Source of the DNA: VAZQ01 sp963841105
GTDB taxonomy: Bacteria; Pseudomonadota; Alphaproteobacteria; Rhizobiales; Xanthobacteraceae
Direction: 5' to 3'
DNA: 64,000 bases
NCBI GenBank assembly: GCA_963841105.1
Contig: CAWJCB010000009.1
Location: 124,001-188,000, forward strand
Every line of letters starts with the position of its first letter. Position 1 is the first letter of the stretch. Position numbers and translations under genes: made by a program. The notes beneath the pieces were generated by a model. The model did no database searches and was not told the DNA's origin. It worked only from the letters and a program-made list of their open reading frames with translations. Shown in pieces: positions 8,852 through 17,790 of the stretch.

Positions 8852-11800
8852 ATGGCGAACACTCCCAAGAAAATCAAGGACCCGACTGAGGCAGCCTTGT
8901 CGGCGATCCAAGACGCACTCTCCATTCGGGACGAGCCGTCCGAGCCACAATCCGCGACCGGCTCCTCGTCAGAGAGCAACAACTTTGGTGCCGCCCCGGA
9001 TGACGCACAATTCGAGCCGCCGTGGCGCACGGTGCGCTCAACTGCGCCGGAGACTGAGCACCTGGATGCAGAGGTGAGCCCGCCGGAAGAGCAGGGTCTG
9101 TTGCGGCGGCCGGCCAATGACGATCGTGAATCCATTGGTCAGATTCTGCGCTCGCTGCAACGCCGGCCGGCCCGCACTTCGTACATGATTGCGACTGTTT
9201 TCGCGGTCGCCTGGGTCCTGGCCGGATTGGCGCTGGGCTGGATGTATCTACCGCAGTTGGAGGCTGCCGTTTCTCCCACCGGTTTGACCGCGCCCTTCTT
9301 GGCCGTGCTCGGTGCGATTTTCCTCGCGCCTATCATTTTTTTCTACGTCCTGGCCCATATGGCGTGGCGCTCGCAGGAGCTGCGGCTCATCACGCAATCG
9401 ATGGCTGAAGTGGCGATGCGCCTGGCAGAACCCGAAACGGTTGCCCGCGAATCCATTGTCACTGTGGGCCAGGCGATCCGGCGCGAGGTCGCCGCCATGG
9501 GCGACGGCATAGAGCGCGCTCTGGCCCGTGCCGCTGAGCTTGAAACGCTGGTTGCCAACGAAGTCTCCGCCCTTGAACACGCCTACAACGACAATGAAGT
9601 GCGTATCCGGGCGCTGCTGCAGGACCTAGGCAGCCAGCGTGATACGCTGGTGGGCCAGGCCGGCCAGATTCGAGACGCCATCAACAGCGTCCATCTCGAT
9701 CTCAGCCACGACATTTCTCAGATCAGCGAGCTCGTATCCGAGCAGGTGAACGAGGCTTCACGGCGTATCACGCACACTCTTGCCGAAAAGGGTGAGCACA
9801 TCACCCGCGCGCTTGGGCAGGCCGGCGACAGCATGATTCTGTCCTTGGGCGAACGGGGCGGCGACCTGCTGGACCGTCTCGAAGCGGCCAGCCAGGAAAC
9901 TTCGCAGGCACTCTCCGCGGCAAGCGACCGTTTGACCTCAACGCTGAATTTCAAGACCGACCACATCGGTGACGAATTCACTGAAATTACCGCCAACCTC
10001 CAGCACATGATGTCGGTCCGGCTCGACCGGGTCACCGAAGGCTTTGGTCAGAAATCTGCGGCGATCCTCGAAATGATGAATAATCGCTCGCAGGAGATGA
10101 GCGATCTGGTAATCGACGCGGGAACTCAGCTCAGCGAGTTGATCTCCAGCCGAGTCGAGGAGGTGAACACCACCCTCAAGAATACCGGCGACTCGCTCGT
10201 GCTCGACCTAACTCTTCGCGGCGGTGATGTTGTCTCGAAGCTGGAGCAAACCGGAACCCGGATCACCGACTCGATCGTACAGCGCAGCGAACGCGTCACG
10301 GATCAGTTTCACGAGAGCGTGGAATCGCTGGGCGACGTGATCGGAAACCGCGGCGATGCGGTGCGCGAGATGCTCGCCGCCCGATTGCAGTCCTTCGAGG
10401 ACATGTTCAATCACGGCGGCGCGGAGCTCGCCGAACGCATCGCACGGGATTCCACCACGCTGGGCAATCTCATCACCCGTCATCTGGCTGAATTCGACCG
10501 CACGGTGAAAACCTACGGCGGTGAGATGGTTGAGCGGCTCAGCGAGCGCACCCAGGACATCTCGGGAGCGATGCGCGATTACCTGGACAATTTCGACACG
10601 CGCGTGACGACGAAGTCGGCCGAGATAACGACCAGCCTTGACCAGCAATTCAGCCGGTTTCGCGATGCCCTCGATGGCCGCACGCAAGCACTCAACGAGG
10701 CGCTCGGCTCCCGCGTGATGGATATTGCCAAGACCATGGCCGAGGGCGGCAAGGAAGTGGTTGGTGCGCTGGACAAGCGTATCGCCGATGTGACCGCCGT
10801 CATCAACGTGCGAGGGGCCAAGCTTGCGGAGAATATTGGGGCCAAGATCGATGACATCGACAAGGCGCTCGGCGTCCATGCGATGGAAGTCGCCGACAGC
10901 CTTGATACGCGCATCGGCCGCTTCGAGGAGTTGCTGGTCGGACGCGCCGAGGCCGTGACCAAGGAGCTTGAAACCCGCAGTCAGTCCGCCGCGGAATTGC
11001 TCGGCGCGCGCACCGAGCATCTCAGCAGCGCGATCCGGATCAGCGCTGAAGAGGCGGCACAGGCGCTCGAGCGGCTCACCGCTGCGTCAACTCAATCTAT
11101 CAGCACACGTGTCGAGCAGTTCAGCAACACGATCAAGACCACCACCACGGAAACCGAGCGCTCAATCGGCAATTTGACCTCTTCTGCCTCCGAGCTTATC
11201 GGCGGTCGGCTGGCGCAGCTGAGCGAGGCAATCAGGACCGACGCCAGCGAGGCCGAGCGACTGCTGGCCCAGGTCACGGCCAGCACAACCGCCGCGATCC
11301 GGTCGAGCTCCCATGACGCGGAGCGCCTGATCAGCGGCATGTCCACGGGCGTGAGCAACGTCTTGAAGCAGAACGCCGGCGAAGTGGAACGCACGCTGCT
11401 GTCCGTCAGCGCGGAAGTCGCGCGAACGTTCGTCGGCAAGGCCGACGAGATTTCCACTGCCGTGAGTCAGCGCGCCGCGGAGATGACGCGCATCGTTGAC
11501 GACAAGTCGAGCGGACTCCTGACCGCTCTCACCACAAAGAGCCAGGAGTTTGCCAGCGAAGTCAGCCGCGTCACAGAGCACGCCGTAAAGGCTATCGAAG
11601 CCAAGGGCTTCAACTTCACTCAAACGATGATGGACAACAGCGAACAGATCGCGCGCCTCATCAACGAGGCGACCGACACGGCAACCGGCACCGTCAATCA
11701 GTCGCTCCAGCAGCTCCAAAGCAGCCACCGTACCGCGGCCGAAGCGGCGAGCGAAGTGGTCATTCGATCCATCAAGGAACTGCGCGAGACCGCCGAGCTG

Positions 11801-13462
11801 GCCACTCAAGGCGCGTCGAAGACCATAGCCCGAACGTTGCGCGAGCTGCAGGATACGACGCAGGCAGCGGTCGAGACCTCAAAGCAAAGCGCTTCCTCCG
11901 CCGTCTCCGAGATTCTGGAGACTCAGAACATGCTGCGGTCGGACACCACAGCATTGTTTGAGCGTCTGCGCGAAGCCAACATCCTTCTGCAGGAGGTCCT
12001 CAGCGGAGCCCACGAGAATATGGGCGAAATCGAGAGTACGCTCGTTACCCGCGTTTCCGATTTTGTGGCGGCCATGAACGAGGTCTCACAAAAGACCAGC
12101 TCGGCCAACAGTGAGGTGGAGCGCAACATAGCTGGCTTCCAAACCATGGCCAAGCAAACGATCGGCGAGCTCACCCAGCTCGCGACGCAGTTTGACGCGC
12201 ACGGCCGTTCACTTGCCGAGGCGGTCGCGCTGATCGATACCAGCAACCGGCGGGCGGAAGGCACGATCACCGAGCGACGCAATACGCTCGAACAGTTGGT
12301 CGGTACGCTGGATGAGAAGAGTAACGATCTCGAGCAGCGCCTCGCTCGCTTTGCCGGGGTGCTTGACGAGTCCCTTGAGGGAGCAACCGATCGGGCGCGA
12401 GAGATCGCGCGCCTTACCGCCGATGCCACGACCGGGGGCGCAAAGGCCATCGCCGAAGGTTTTGACGTCGTTCGGAGCAATGCCGAAGAGGAACGCAAGC
12501 GCATGGCAGATGCCCTGCATGCGATCTACGAACAAGCAAACCAGGAGTCCAATGACATGCTCTCCCAGGCAGCGCAGCGGTTCGCCGATGTGCTTCAGGG
12601 GTTGAAGAGCATGGCCTCTGAAATGCAGCACGAGCTCGAGACGACGCGCGCCGAGTTGCGGCGAGGCATTCTGGAATTACCGCAGGAGACCGCCGATAGC
12701 GCCTCGCAAATGCGGCGTGTCATTGTCAACCAGATCGAGGCGCTGGCCGAGCTCAATCGCATCGTTGCCCGTCACGGCCGCGGCATGGACGCAATTGAGC
12801 CAGCGTCCCGCAGGGTGGAGACGGTCGAGGCTAATCCTCGACGTGCCATACGCGACGAGTCACCGCTCACAAACGGCGGTCCGCGAGGGGAGCCGCCGCG
12901 CTCTCGCGCGGACATCACCGGCATGAATGCGCCACCTATTGCGGCTCGGCGCAATGACGCGCCCTCGCTCAGTCCCGGCCCTCCAGCAGGCGGAGGACGC
13001 GCAGGCTGGCTCTCGGATCTGCTGACGCGCGCGTCGCAGGAGCCGGACGCCGCGAGCCGCGAGGGTGCAGTTCCTCCAGCTCGCGAAATGGTTCAGGAAC
13101 CTCCCCGCGGGGAGCGGAGCAGCATCGATTCGCTCGATTCGCTTGCGGTCGATATTGCACGCATGATCGACCACGACGCGGTGAGCGACCTCTGGGACCG
13201 CTATAACCGCGGCGAACAGAATGTGTTCTCGCGAAAGCTGTACACTACTCAGGGGCAAAAGGCTTTTGATGAGATTCGCAGAAAATACCGCAGCGACCGC
13301 GATTTCATGCGTACCGTCGATCGATATATCGGAGAATTCGAGCGCTTGCTTGAGGAGGTATCGCGAGATGACCGCGGTCAGGCCGTGGCAAGAACGTATC
13401 TCACCTCGGAAACCGGCAAGGTCTACACCATGCTCGCCCACGCGGCAGGGCGCTTCGATTAG
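8852..13462 (+). CDS. giant membrane-anchored coiled-coil protein, GPR/RgsE-type polar growth protein
   Basis: 1536 residues. An acidic cytoplasmic N-terminus (1-105) is followed by two membrane segments (about 111-133 and 148-170), then over 1200 residues of almost pure heptad-type coiled coil resembling apolipoprotein/tropomyosin repeats (ITRALGQAGDSMILSLGERG…). A Pro/Arg-rich linker lies at about 1300-1400, and a conserved globular end begins SLDSLAVDIARMIDHDAVSD. This architecture is that of the Agrobacterium Growth Pole Ring protein and Sinorhizobium RgsE, which organise unipolar cell growth in Rhizobiales. Annotation pipelines often mislabel it 'kinesin-like' or 'apolipoprotein'. It is intact despite frameshifts elsewhere in the window. 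A CtrA-type box lies 179 nt upstream. Orthology to GPR is inferred from architecture and order-level context. Confidence 0.72.
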   Translation: MANTPKKIKDPTEAALSAIQDALSIRDEPSEPQSATGSSSESNNFGAAPDDAQFEPPWRTVRSTAPETEHLDAEVSPPEEQGLLRRPANDDRESIGQILRSLQRRPARTSYMIATVFAVAWVLAGLALGWMYLPQLEAAVSPTGLTAPFLAVLGAIFLAPIIFFYVLAHMAWRSQELRLITQSMAEVAMRLAEPETVARESIVTVGQAIRREVAAMGDGIERALARAAELETLVANEVSALEHAYNDNEVRIRALLQDLGSQRDTLVGQAGQIRDAINSVHLDLSHDISQISELVSEQVNEASRRITHTLAEKGEHITRALGQAGDSMILSLGERGGDLLDRLEAASQETSQALSAASDRLTSTLNFKTDHIGDEFTEITANLQHMMSVRLDRVTEGFGQKSAAILEMMNNRSQEMSDLVIDAGTQLSELISSRVEEVNTTLKNTGDSLVLDLTLRGGDVVSKLEQTGTRITDSIVQRSERVTDQFHESVESLGDVIGNRGDAVREMLAARLQSFEDMFNHGGAELAERIARDSTTLGNLITRHLAEFDRTVKTYGGEMVERLSERTQDISGAMRDYLDNFDTRVTTKSAEITTSLDQQFSRFRDALDGRTQALNEALGSRVMDIAKTMAEGGKEVVGALDKRIADVTAVINVRGAKLAENIGAKIDDIDKALGVHAMEVADSLDTRIGRFEELLVGRAEAVTKELETRSQSAAELLGARTEHLSSAIRISAEEAAQALERLTAASTQSISTRVEQFSNTIKTTTTETERSIGNLTSSASELIGGRLAQLSEAIRTDASEAERLLAQVTASTTAAIRSSSHDAERLISGMSTGVSNVLKQNAGEVERTLLSVSAEVARTFVGKADEISTAVSQRAAEMTRIVDDKSSGLLTALTTKSQEFASEVSRVTEHAVKAIEAKGFNFTQTMMDNSEQIARLINEATDTATGTVNQSLQQLQSSHRTAAEAASEVVIRSIKELRETAELATQGASKTIARTLRELQDTTQAAVETSKQSASSAVSEILETQNMLRSDTTALFERLREANILLQEVLSGAHENMGEIESTLVTRVSDFVAAMNEVSQKTSSANSEVERNIAGFQTMAKQTIGELTQLATQFDAHGRSLAEAVALIDTSNRRAEGTITERRNTLEQLVGTLDEKSNDLEQRLARFAGVLDESLEGATDRAREIARLTADATTGGAKAIAEGFDVVRSNAEEERKRMADALHAIYEQANQESNDMLSQAAQRFADVLQGLKSMASEMQHELETTRAELRRGILELPQETADSASQMRRVIVNQIEALAELNRIVARHGRGMDAIEPASRRVETVEANPRRAIRDESPLTNGGPRGEPPRSRADITGMNAPPIAARRNDAPSLSPGPPAGGGRAGWLSDLLTRASQEPDAASREGAVPPAREMVQEPPRGERSSIDSLDSLAVDIARMIDHDAVSDLWDRYNRGEQNVFSRKLYTTQGQKAFDEIRRKYRSDRDFMRTVDRYIGEFERLLEEVSRDDRGQAVARTYLTSETGKVYTMLAHAAGRFD

Positions 13463-13476
13463 TCAGAGGCCAGACG

Positions 13477-13588
13477 CCAGACGACGGACGTTTCAGGGCC
13501 GAACATCGCTCTACTGCTTTTCTGTTATCCCAATTCTCAACAGTTTGGAATCTGAAATCCGTCGTCTGTCGTCCGTCCTCCGTCGTCT
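13477..13588. repeat. inverted repeat between convergent genes
   Basis: CAGACGACGGA at the left and TCCGTCGTCTG at the right form long complementary arms separated by about 70 nt; the right arm is itself repeated (CCGTCGTCT occurs twice). It fills the gap between the coiled-coil gene and the convergent binding-protein gene, whose TAG stop lies at the repeat edge. It could act as a two-way terminator. Confidence 0.45.
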
Positions 13589-14636
13589 ATCTTAGGAACA
13601 GCTCGTTCCAGATTTTCTCCCAGCGCCCCGCCTCGTCCATCCATTTGGCAGGATCGATCATGACGTACGCGCGGCTATCGAGCAGCGTCTTTTGTGTGCG
13701 ACTGGAGGGCACACGCCCCAGGTTGTTGAGAATCCTCATGCCTTGAGGGGACAAAACGAAATCTGCGAACAGCAGCGCCGCGTACGGATGCGCCGCATGC
13801 CTCGCCAGCGCCAGCCCTTGCGGACGCCCCACCAGCGGCTCGACCGGCAGCCAATCGATCGAACCGCCTTGGCTTTTGATGGACTCTGCATTGCCGCTGT
13901 AGACAGTTAAGCACACAGAAAGCTCACCCGCTGCCAATAATTGCGCGACCAGGATGTGTCCCTTGCGCATTTCGGGCCTGAGCGCTGAAAGCTTGCGAAA
14001 AAAATCGATGCCCCGTTCCTCGCCAAGATAATTTACAACCCCATACATCCAGTCACTATCAGTCGCCTCGAGCGCCAGGCGACCTTTCCAGACCGGATCG
14101 GTGAAGGCTGCTATTGCGTGGGGGAAATCTTCGCGCTTGACAGTTCGAGTGTTGTAGCCGGTGACCCATAGATTGACTCGGTCACTAACCCAGCGACGAT
14201 GCGAGGGAATCGCCCACGCGGGTAGATCAGCGATATGTGGACTCTCGAACCGCGCGACCACTTGCTCGCGCGCAAGCGCTTCGACTTCAGGTCCGTTGGT
14301 CTCCACCACATCCATGGTCCGCCGGTGACCACGCGCTTCCATCAACGCCCGTTGCAACACGTTCTCGCTCAACGCCCGCCAGAGCTGCACCTTGACGCCG
14401 TATTTCTTTTCGAATGCCTGCGCCAACGGCGCGGATTCCGTTGTGGCCATCGATGTATAGAGCGTGAGCGTGCCTTCTTCGCGCGCCTTTGCGATCAATA
14501 TCTGTTCACGATCTGCGCCCATATAGGAATAAATTGCCGGCTCGCCAGAGCCGACCGGCTGCGCGGCTGCGAGCGCCGGGATTGCCGCTGCAGCGACAAG
14601 CGAAACGAACAGCACAGGGATGCAAGCTTGCAACAT
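13587..14636 (-). CDS. extracellular solute-binding protein, Fe3+/ThiB-type (family 1)
   Basis: A 349-residue periplasmic receptor with signal peptide MLQACIPVLFVSLVAAAAIP…AAAQ. EGTLTLYTSMATTESAPLAQ, followed by a KKYGVKVQLWRA segment, is the N-terminal pattern of iron(III)/2-aminoethylphosphonate/polyamine-type binding proteins, which capture the ligand for an ABC importer. The C-terminal HPYAALLFADFVLSPQGMRI block is also typical. Tyr ligands expected for ferric iron binders are not clearly placed, so the substrate is open. No permease or ATPase gene is adjacent. The dipeptide epimerase gene is divergently transcribed 150 nt away. Start: the ATG directly before the signal peptide; a longer frame upstream has no signal character. 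Confidence 0.75.
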   Translation of the reverse strand: MLQACIPVLFVSLVAAAAIPALAAAQPVGSGEPAIYSYMGADREQILIAKAREEGTLTLYTSMATTESAPLAQAFEKKYGVKVQLWRALSENVLQRALMEARGHRRTMDVVETNGPEVEALAREQVVARFESPHIADLPAWAIPSHRRWVSDRVNLWVTGYNTRTVKREDFPHAIAAFTDPVWKGRLALEATDSDWMYGVVNYLGEERGIDFFRKLSALRPEMRKGHILVAQLLAAGELSVCLTVYSGNAESIKSQGGSIDWLPVEPLVGRPQGLALARHAAHPYAALLFADFVLSPQGMRILNNLGRVPSSRTQKTLLDSRAYVMIDPAKWMDEAGRWEKIWNELFLR

Positions 14637-14788
14637 GTTATGGCTCCCATCGCACCTGCAAGACATATCAGGCGCATCGAAAAAAGCGCATCTGCGCCAG
14701 CTCTCCTCCATCGCGTAGATTCAATTTATTTGAGGCGATCGGCCCTGGATTCCTGGCGCGCCGCTTCGATGAGCAGGCGCCACCGCTG

Positions 14789-15781
14789 ATGCAGCGCCGT
14801 CCTCTCGCTCTCTTGGTTGCGGTCGAACGTTGGCCGATTGCGGGATCATTCGCCATCAGCCGCGGCGTGAAGACCGAAGCCGTTGTGGTGGTCGCCGAAA
14901 TATCCGATGGCACTCACCGCGGCCGTGGCGAGTGCGTACCCTATGCTCGTTATGGCGAAACAGTCGCAGGCGTCGCCTCGGCCATCGAGGCGATGGCCCA
15001 TGACTTGGCCCAGGGTCTCGATCAAGCGGCTCTGCAAGACGCGATGCCCGCGGGCGCGGCACGCAATGCCCTCGATTGTGCATTTTGGGACCTTGCCGCC
15101 AAACGGGCGGGACAACCAGTCCATCGGCTTCTGGGAAACCCCTGCCCAAAGCCTCTCACCACCGCCTACACCATCTCGTTTGCAGCACCGGAAATCATGG
15201 CTGAAAGCGCAGCGAAAGCCTCCAGCCGTCCCCTGCTGAAAGTCAAGCTCGGCGGCGCTGGCGACCCGGAGCGAATAGCCGCGGTGCGCCGTGCAGCACC
15301 GCGCTCGGAACTTGTCGTCGATGCGAACGAAGCCTGGCGCCCCGCGGATCTCGAACGCAATTTCTCTGCCTGCGCCAAGGCTGGTGTCAGGCTTATCGAG
15401 CAGCCATTGCCGGCCGAGTGCGATGATGTCCTTTCGACGATTGCGCCGCCCATGCCGCTCTGCGCGGACGAGAGCGCGCACACAACCGCCTCCCTCGCCT
15501 CTCTTGTGGGCAAGTATGAGGCCGTCAATGTCAAGCTCGACAAGACCGGTGGGTTAACTGAGGCGCTCGCGATGGCAAAGCGAGCCGAGACGCTCGGCTT
15601 CGGCGTCATGGTCGGCTGCATGGTCGCCACTTCGCTGTCCATGGCGCCCGCCATGCTCCTCGCGCAGCGCGCACGCATCGTCGATCTCGACGGACCGCTC
15701 CTTCTCGCGCGCGACCGGCCGCACGGATTGCGTTATGAGGGTAGCCTTGTTCACCCGGCCCCGAGCAGCCTTTGGGGGTAG
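14789..15781 (+). CDS. dipeptide epimerase (L-Ala-D/L-Glu epimerase-like), enolase superfamily
   Basis: A 330-residue enzyme of the mandelate-racemase/muconate-cycloisomerase group. All active-site positions are visible: the K-x-K acid/base pair (Lys151, Lys153), metal ligands Asp178 (VVDANEAW), Glu204 (IEQPL) and Asp227 (CADES), and the second base in VKLDKTGG (Lys249, then D-K). The 'KLDKTGGLTEA' end is characteristic of dipeptide epimerases such as YcjG, which invert an alpha-carbon in murein-derived dipeptides. The neighbouring receptor could supply a peptide substrate, but that is inference. Start: ATG 14789 gives the family length; the frame extends upstream without likeness. Confidence 0.83.
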   Translation: MQRRPLALLVAVERWPIAGSFAISRGVKTEAVVVVAEISDGTHRGRGECVPYARYGETVAGVASAIEAMAHDLAQGLDQAALQDAMPAGAARNALDCAFWDLAAKRAGQPVHRLLGNPCPKPLTTAYTISFAAPEIMAESAAKASSRPLLKVKLGGAGDPERIAAVRRAAPRSELVVDANEAWRPADLERNFSACAKAGVRLIEQPLPAECDDVLSTIAPPMPLCADESAHTTASLASLVGKYEAVNVKLDKTGGLTEALAMAKRAETLGFGVMVGCMVATSLSMAPAMLLAQRARIVDLDGPLLLARDRPHGLRYEGSLVHPAPSSLWG

Positions 15782-16034
15782 CGCCACAGGTCAAGAAATT
15801 GGCGCACGCGAATCGAATGGCGATATCAGGGCAGGCACGATGGCAGCTTTTCGCGCCACCCCCCCATCTCGCCCAAGCCGCCAATTTCCTGATTCTCCTG
15901 CGAAAAATGGTTAATTGCCGCCCCGCGGAAAGAAATTCCATACTTACCCCACATTTTCTTATCAAACATCCGACTTGGGGCCGCGGCCGTTCGGGGAAGG
16001 ACGGTGCGGAAAGATCGTCGGGTGGGGGGAAAGC

Positions 16035-16481
16035 ATGCGAGTTGCTGCGATTCTCGTCGGCGCCATCATGGCGGCGGTGACAGTGACGGCTGCGCAATCT
16101 GCGGTGCGAATCGTTGCAGATCCTGGTGGACAAATCGGCCCATACCTCGAAAACCTCACAGCTTTGCGCAAATCGGGCGAGCGCGTCATCATCGACGGTC
16201 CGTGCTTGTCCGCCTGCACCATGGTTCTTGGAGTGATCCCGCATGAGCGTATCTGCGTGACTCCGCGTGCCAAACTTGGCTTTCACGCGGCCTGGAATCC
16301 CGGCGATAACGGACGACCAGTGACCAGCAAAGCGGCAACCAAGTTGTTGATGGATATCTATCCCGAGCCGGTGCGCAGCTGGATCAAGGAGCGCGGCGGC
16401 CTTTCTCCTCGGATGATGTATCTCACCGGCCGAGAGCTCGCCGCCATGTATCACCCGTGTGGTGAGGCTGCGGCGCGCTGA
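16035..16481 (+). CDS. exported hypothetical protein with ClpP/crotonase-like features
   Basis: A 148-residue protein with signal peptide MRVAAILVGAIMAAVTVTAA. Its body (GERVIIDGPCLSACTMVLG…RAKLGFHAAWNPG…SWIKERGGLSPRMMYLTGREL) recurs in rhizobial genomes as an uncharacterised periplasmic protein. The 'IDGPCLSACTM' turn, 'ICVTPRAKLGFHAAW' strand and final helix resemble the periplasmic ClpP-like/SppA serine-protease fold, with Ser in LSAC as a possible nucleophile; this is inference. A GGGGGAAAGC ribosome site precedes the ATG. It ends 15 nt before the stop of the convergent MFS gene. Confidence 0.6.
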   Translation: MRVAAILVGAIMAAVTVTAAQSAVRIVADPGGQIGPYLENLTALRKSGERVIIDGPCLSACTMVLGVIPHERICVTPRAKLGFHAAWNPGDNGRPVTSKAATKLLMDIYPEPVRSWIKERGGLSPRMMYLTGRELAAMYHPCGEAAAR

Positions 16482-16495
16482 CCCGTGGTGGCTCA

Positions 16496-17692
16496 TCATT
16501 GCCTGCCGGGAAAGCTCATTTTCACGCCGGCACCCCCAGCCGATAGGATGATTCCTCCCAGGACTGCCAACAGAGCCATCCCGGCATAGGCGCCGCTGTC
16601 GAAACGCGTGTACAGCTCTCCCGAGACTGCCATGGCACCCGCCATGGCAAGAGCAAGCGCCACGGCGAGATACCCTTGCGCCGAAGCGCCGAGTGGTGTT
16701 GGCGCCGCGCGCGCAACAAAGCTGACGGCGCCGAGATGAGTCGCGCCGAATGTGAGCGCGTGCAGACATTGCAAAACCGGCAATATCAGCAGCGGCGGAT
16801 CGAAAGCCATAACCCCCCAACGGATGACTGCGCCCGCCGCACCGAAATACAACAGCACGGTCGGGTCCAGAGAGAGGCGCGCTGAGAACGCAAAAAGCAC
16901 AATTTCTGCTATCACCCCGAGCGCCCACAAGGAACCGATGGTGATGCCGCCGAGACCAGCAGATTGCCATTGCAGGACAGAAAATCCGTAATAGAGCGCG
17001 TGACTGGCCTGGATGAGAGCCGCCGCGAAGATCACGAGCAAGAACCGCGGATCGAGCAGCAGTGCGCGCGCAGCCTTGGCCTTGTCAGATTCGCCCGGCA
17101 TTCGCCTTGCAAGCGGCGCCAGACCGCCGGCTGCGGCCGCATTGACTGCCAGCCCCGCAACGAGGACCCAGATGAGCTCGCGCTCGGGGATCGCATCGAG
17201 CAAAACTCCTCCGCCCAAGCTGCCGACAATGAATGCCGCGGAACCCCACGAGCGCACCGGACCATAGCTGCGCCCATGCGCAGCGAGGCCTCGCAGGGCG
17301 TAGGCATCGGCGAGTGGCATGAGCGGCGTGTAGAAGAGCGATGCAACCGCAATGGCGATCATGATCGCGACTGAGGACTGTGTGAGCGCAACTCCCGCGT
17401 AGCCAAGCAAAGAGGCCAGAGACGCAATCATGATGACTCCGCGGGCGCTGTCGTATTGATCAGCAATACGTGTGGCGACCGGAATCGCAGCGACCCGAAC
17501 GATCAAGGGTATTGAGAGCACGATCCCGATGGAGCCTGCGTCCACCCCTCTGGCGGCGAGCCAGACGGGCAAGAACGGCATCTGCACTCCAAGCGCCGCG
17601 CATAGCGCAGAATAAAAAGCCGCAAGTCGCCGCGCGAAAGCTACCCCCGCCCGCGCTTCGCCGCCGGTCCCATGCACGTGACCGCGGTTCAT
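16496..17692 (-). CDS. MFS transporter, phenylpropionate-permease (HcaT-like) family
   Basis: About 398 residues with roughly 12 hydrophobic segments. The opening FARRLAAFYSALCAALGVQM…LPVWLAARGVDAGSIGIVLS and the middle WGSAAFIVGSLGGGVLLDAI match the PPP branch of the major facilitator superfamily (HcaT, YfcJ-like permeases with LacY-like topology). The motif YGPVRSWGSAAFI between helices 4 and 5 is strong. These are proton-coupled importers; the substrate is unknown. A longer TTG start adds 17 residues without likeness; ATG 17692 is preferred. The dehydratase gene lies about 100 nt upstream on the same strand, so co-transcription is possible. Confidence 0.78.
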   Translation of the reverse strand: MNRGHVHGTGGEARAGVAFARRLAAFYSALCAALGVQMPFLPVWLAARGVDAGSIGIVLSIPLIVRVAAIPVATRIADQYDSARGVIMIASLASLLGYAGVALTQSSVAIMIAIAVASLFYTPLMPLADAYALRGLAAHGRSYGPVRSWGSAAFIVGSLGGGVLLDAIPERELIWVLVAGLAVNAAAAGGLAPLARRMPGESDKAKAARALLLDPRFLLVIFAAALIQASHALYYGFSVLQWQSAGLGGITIGSLWALGVIAEIVLFAFSARLSLDPTVLLYFGAAGAVIRWGVMAFDPPLLILPVLQCLHALTFGATHLGAVSFVARAAPTPLGASAQGYLAVALALAMAGAMAVSGELYTRFDSGAYAGMALLAVLGGIILSAGGAGVKMSFPGRQ

Positions 17693-17790
17693 GTTGGTTT
17701 GCGCAGGGCGGTCGGGTCCGCCGTTCGCAAAGTCGCGATCCAATTTCGAAATACGAGGCCAGGGGACAGGGAGTGTCTCGCTTGAAGCAG

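Noticed and set aside
10208..11809. Minus-strand open frames antisense to the coiled-coil gene (270 and 215 codons)
   Set aside because: They mirror the repetitive coiled-coil codons and have no independent likeness, start signal or conserved motif.
15606..16970. 454-codon minus-strand frame crossing an epimerase gene, a gap and an MFS gene
   Set aside because: It spans three unrelated features and is rich in Arg/Ser/His; shadow coding in GC-rich DNA explains it.
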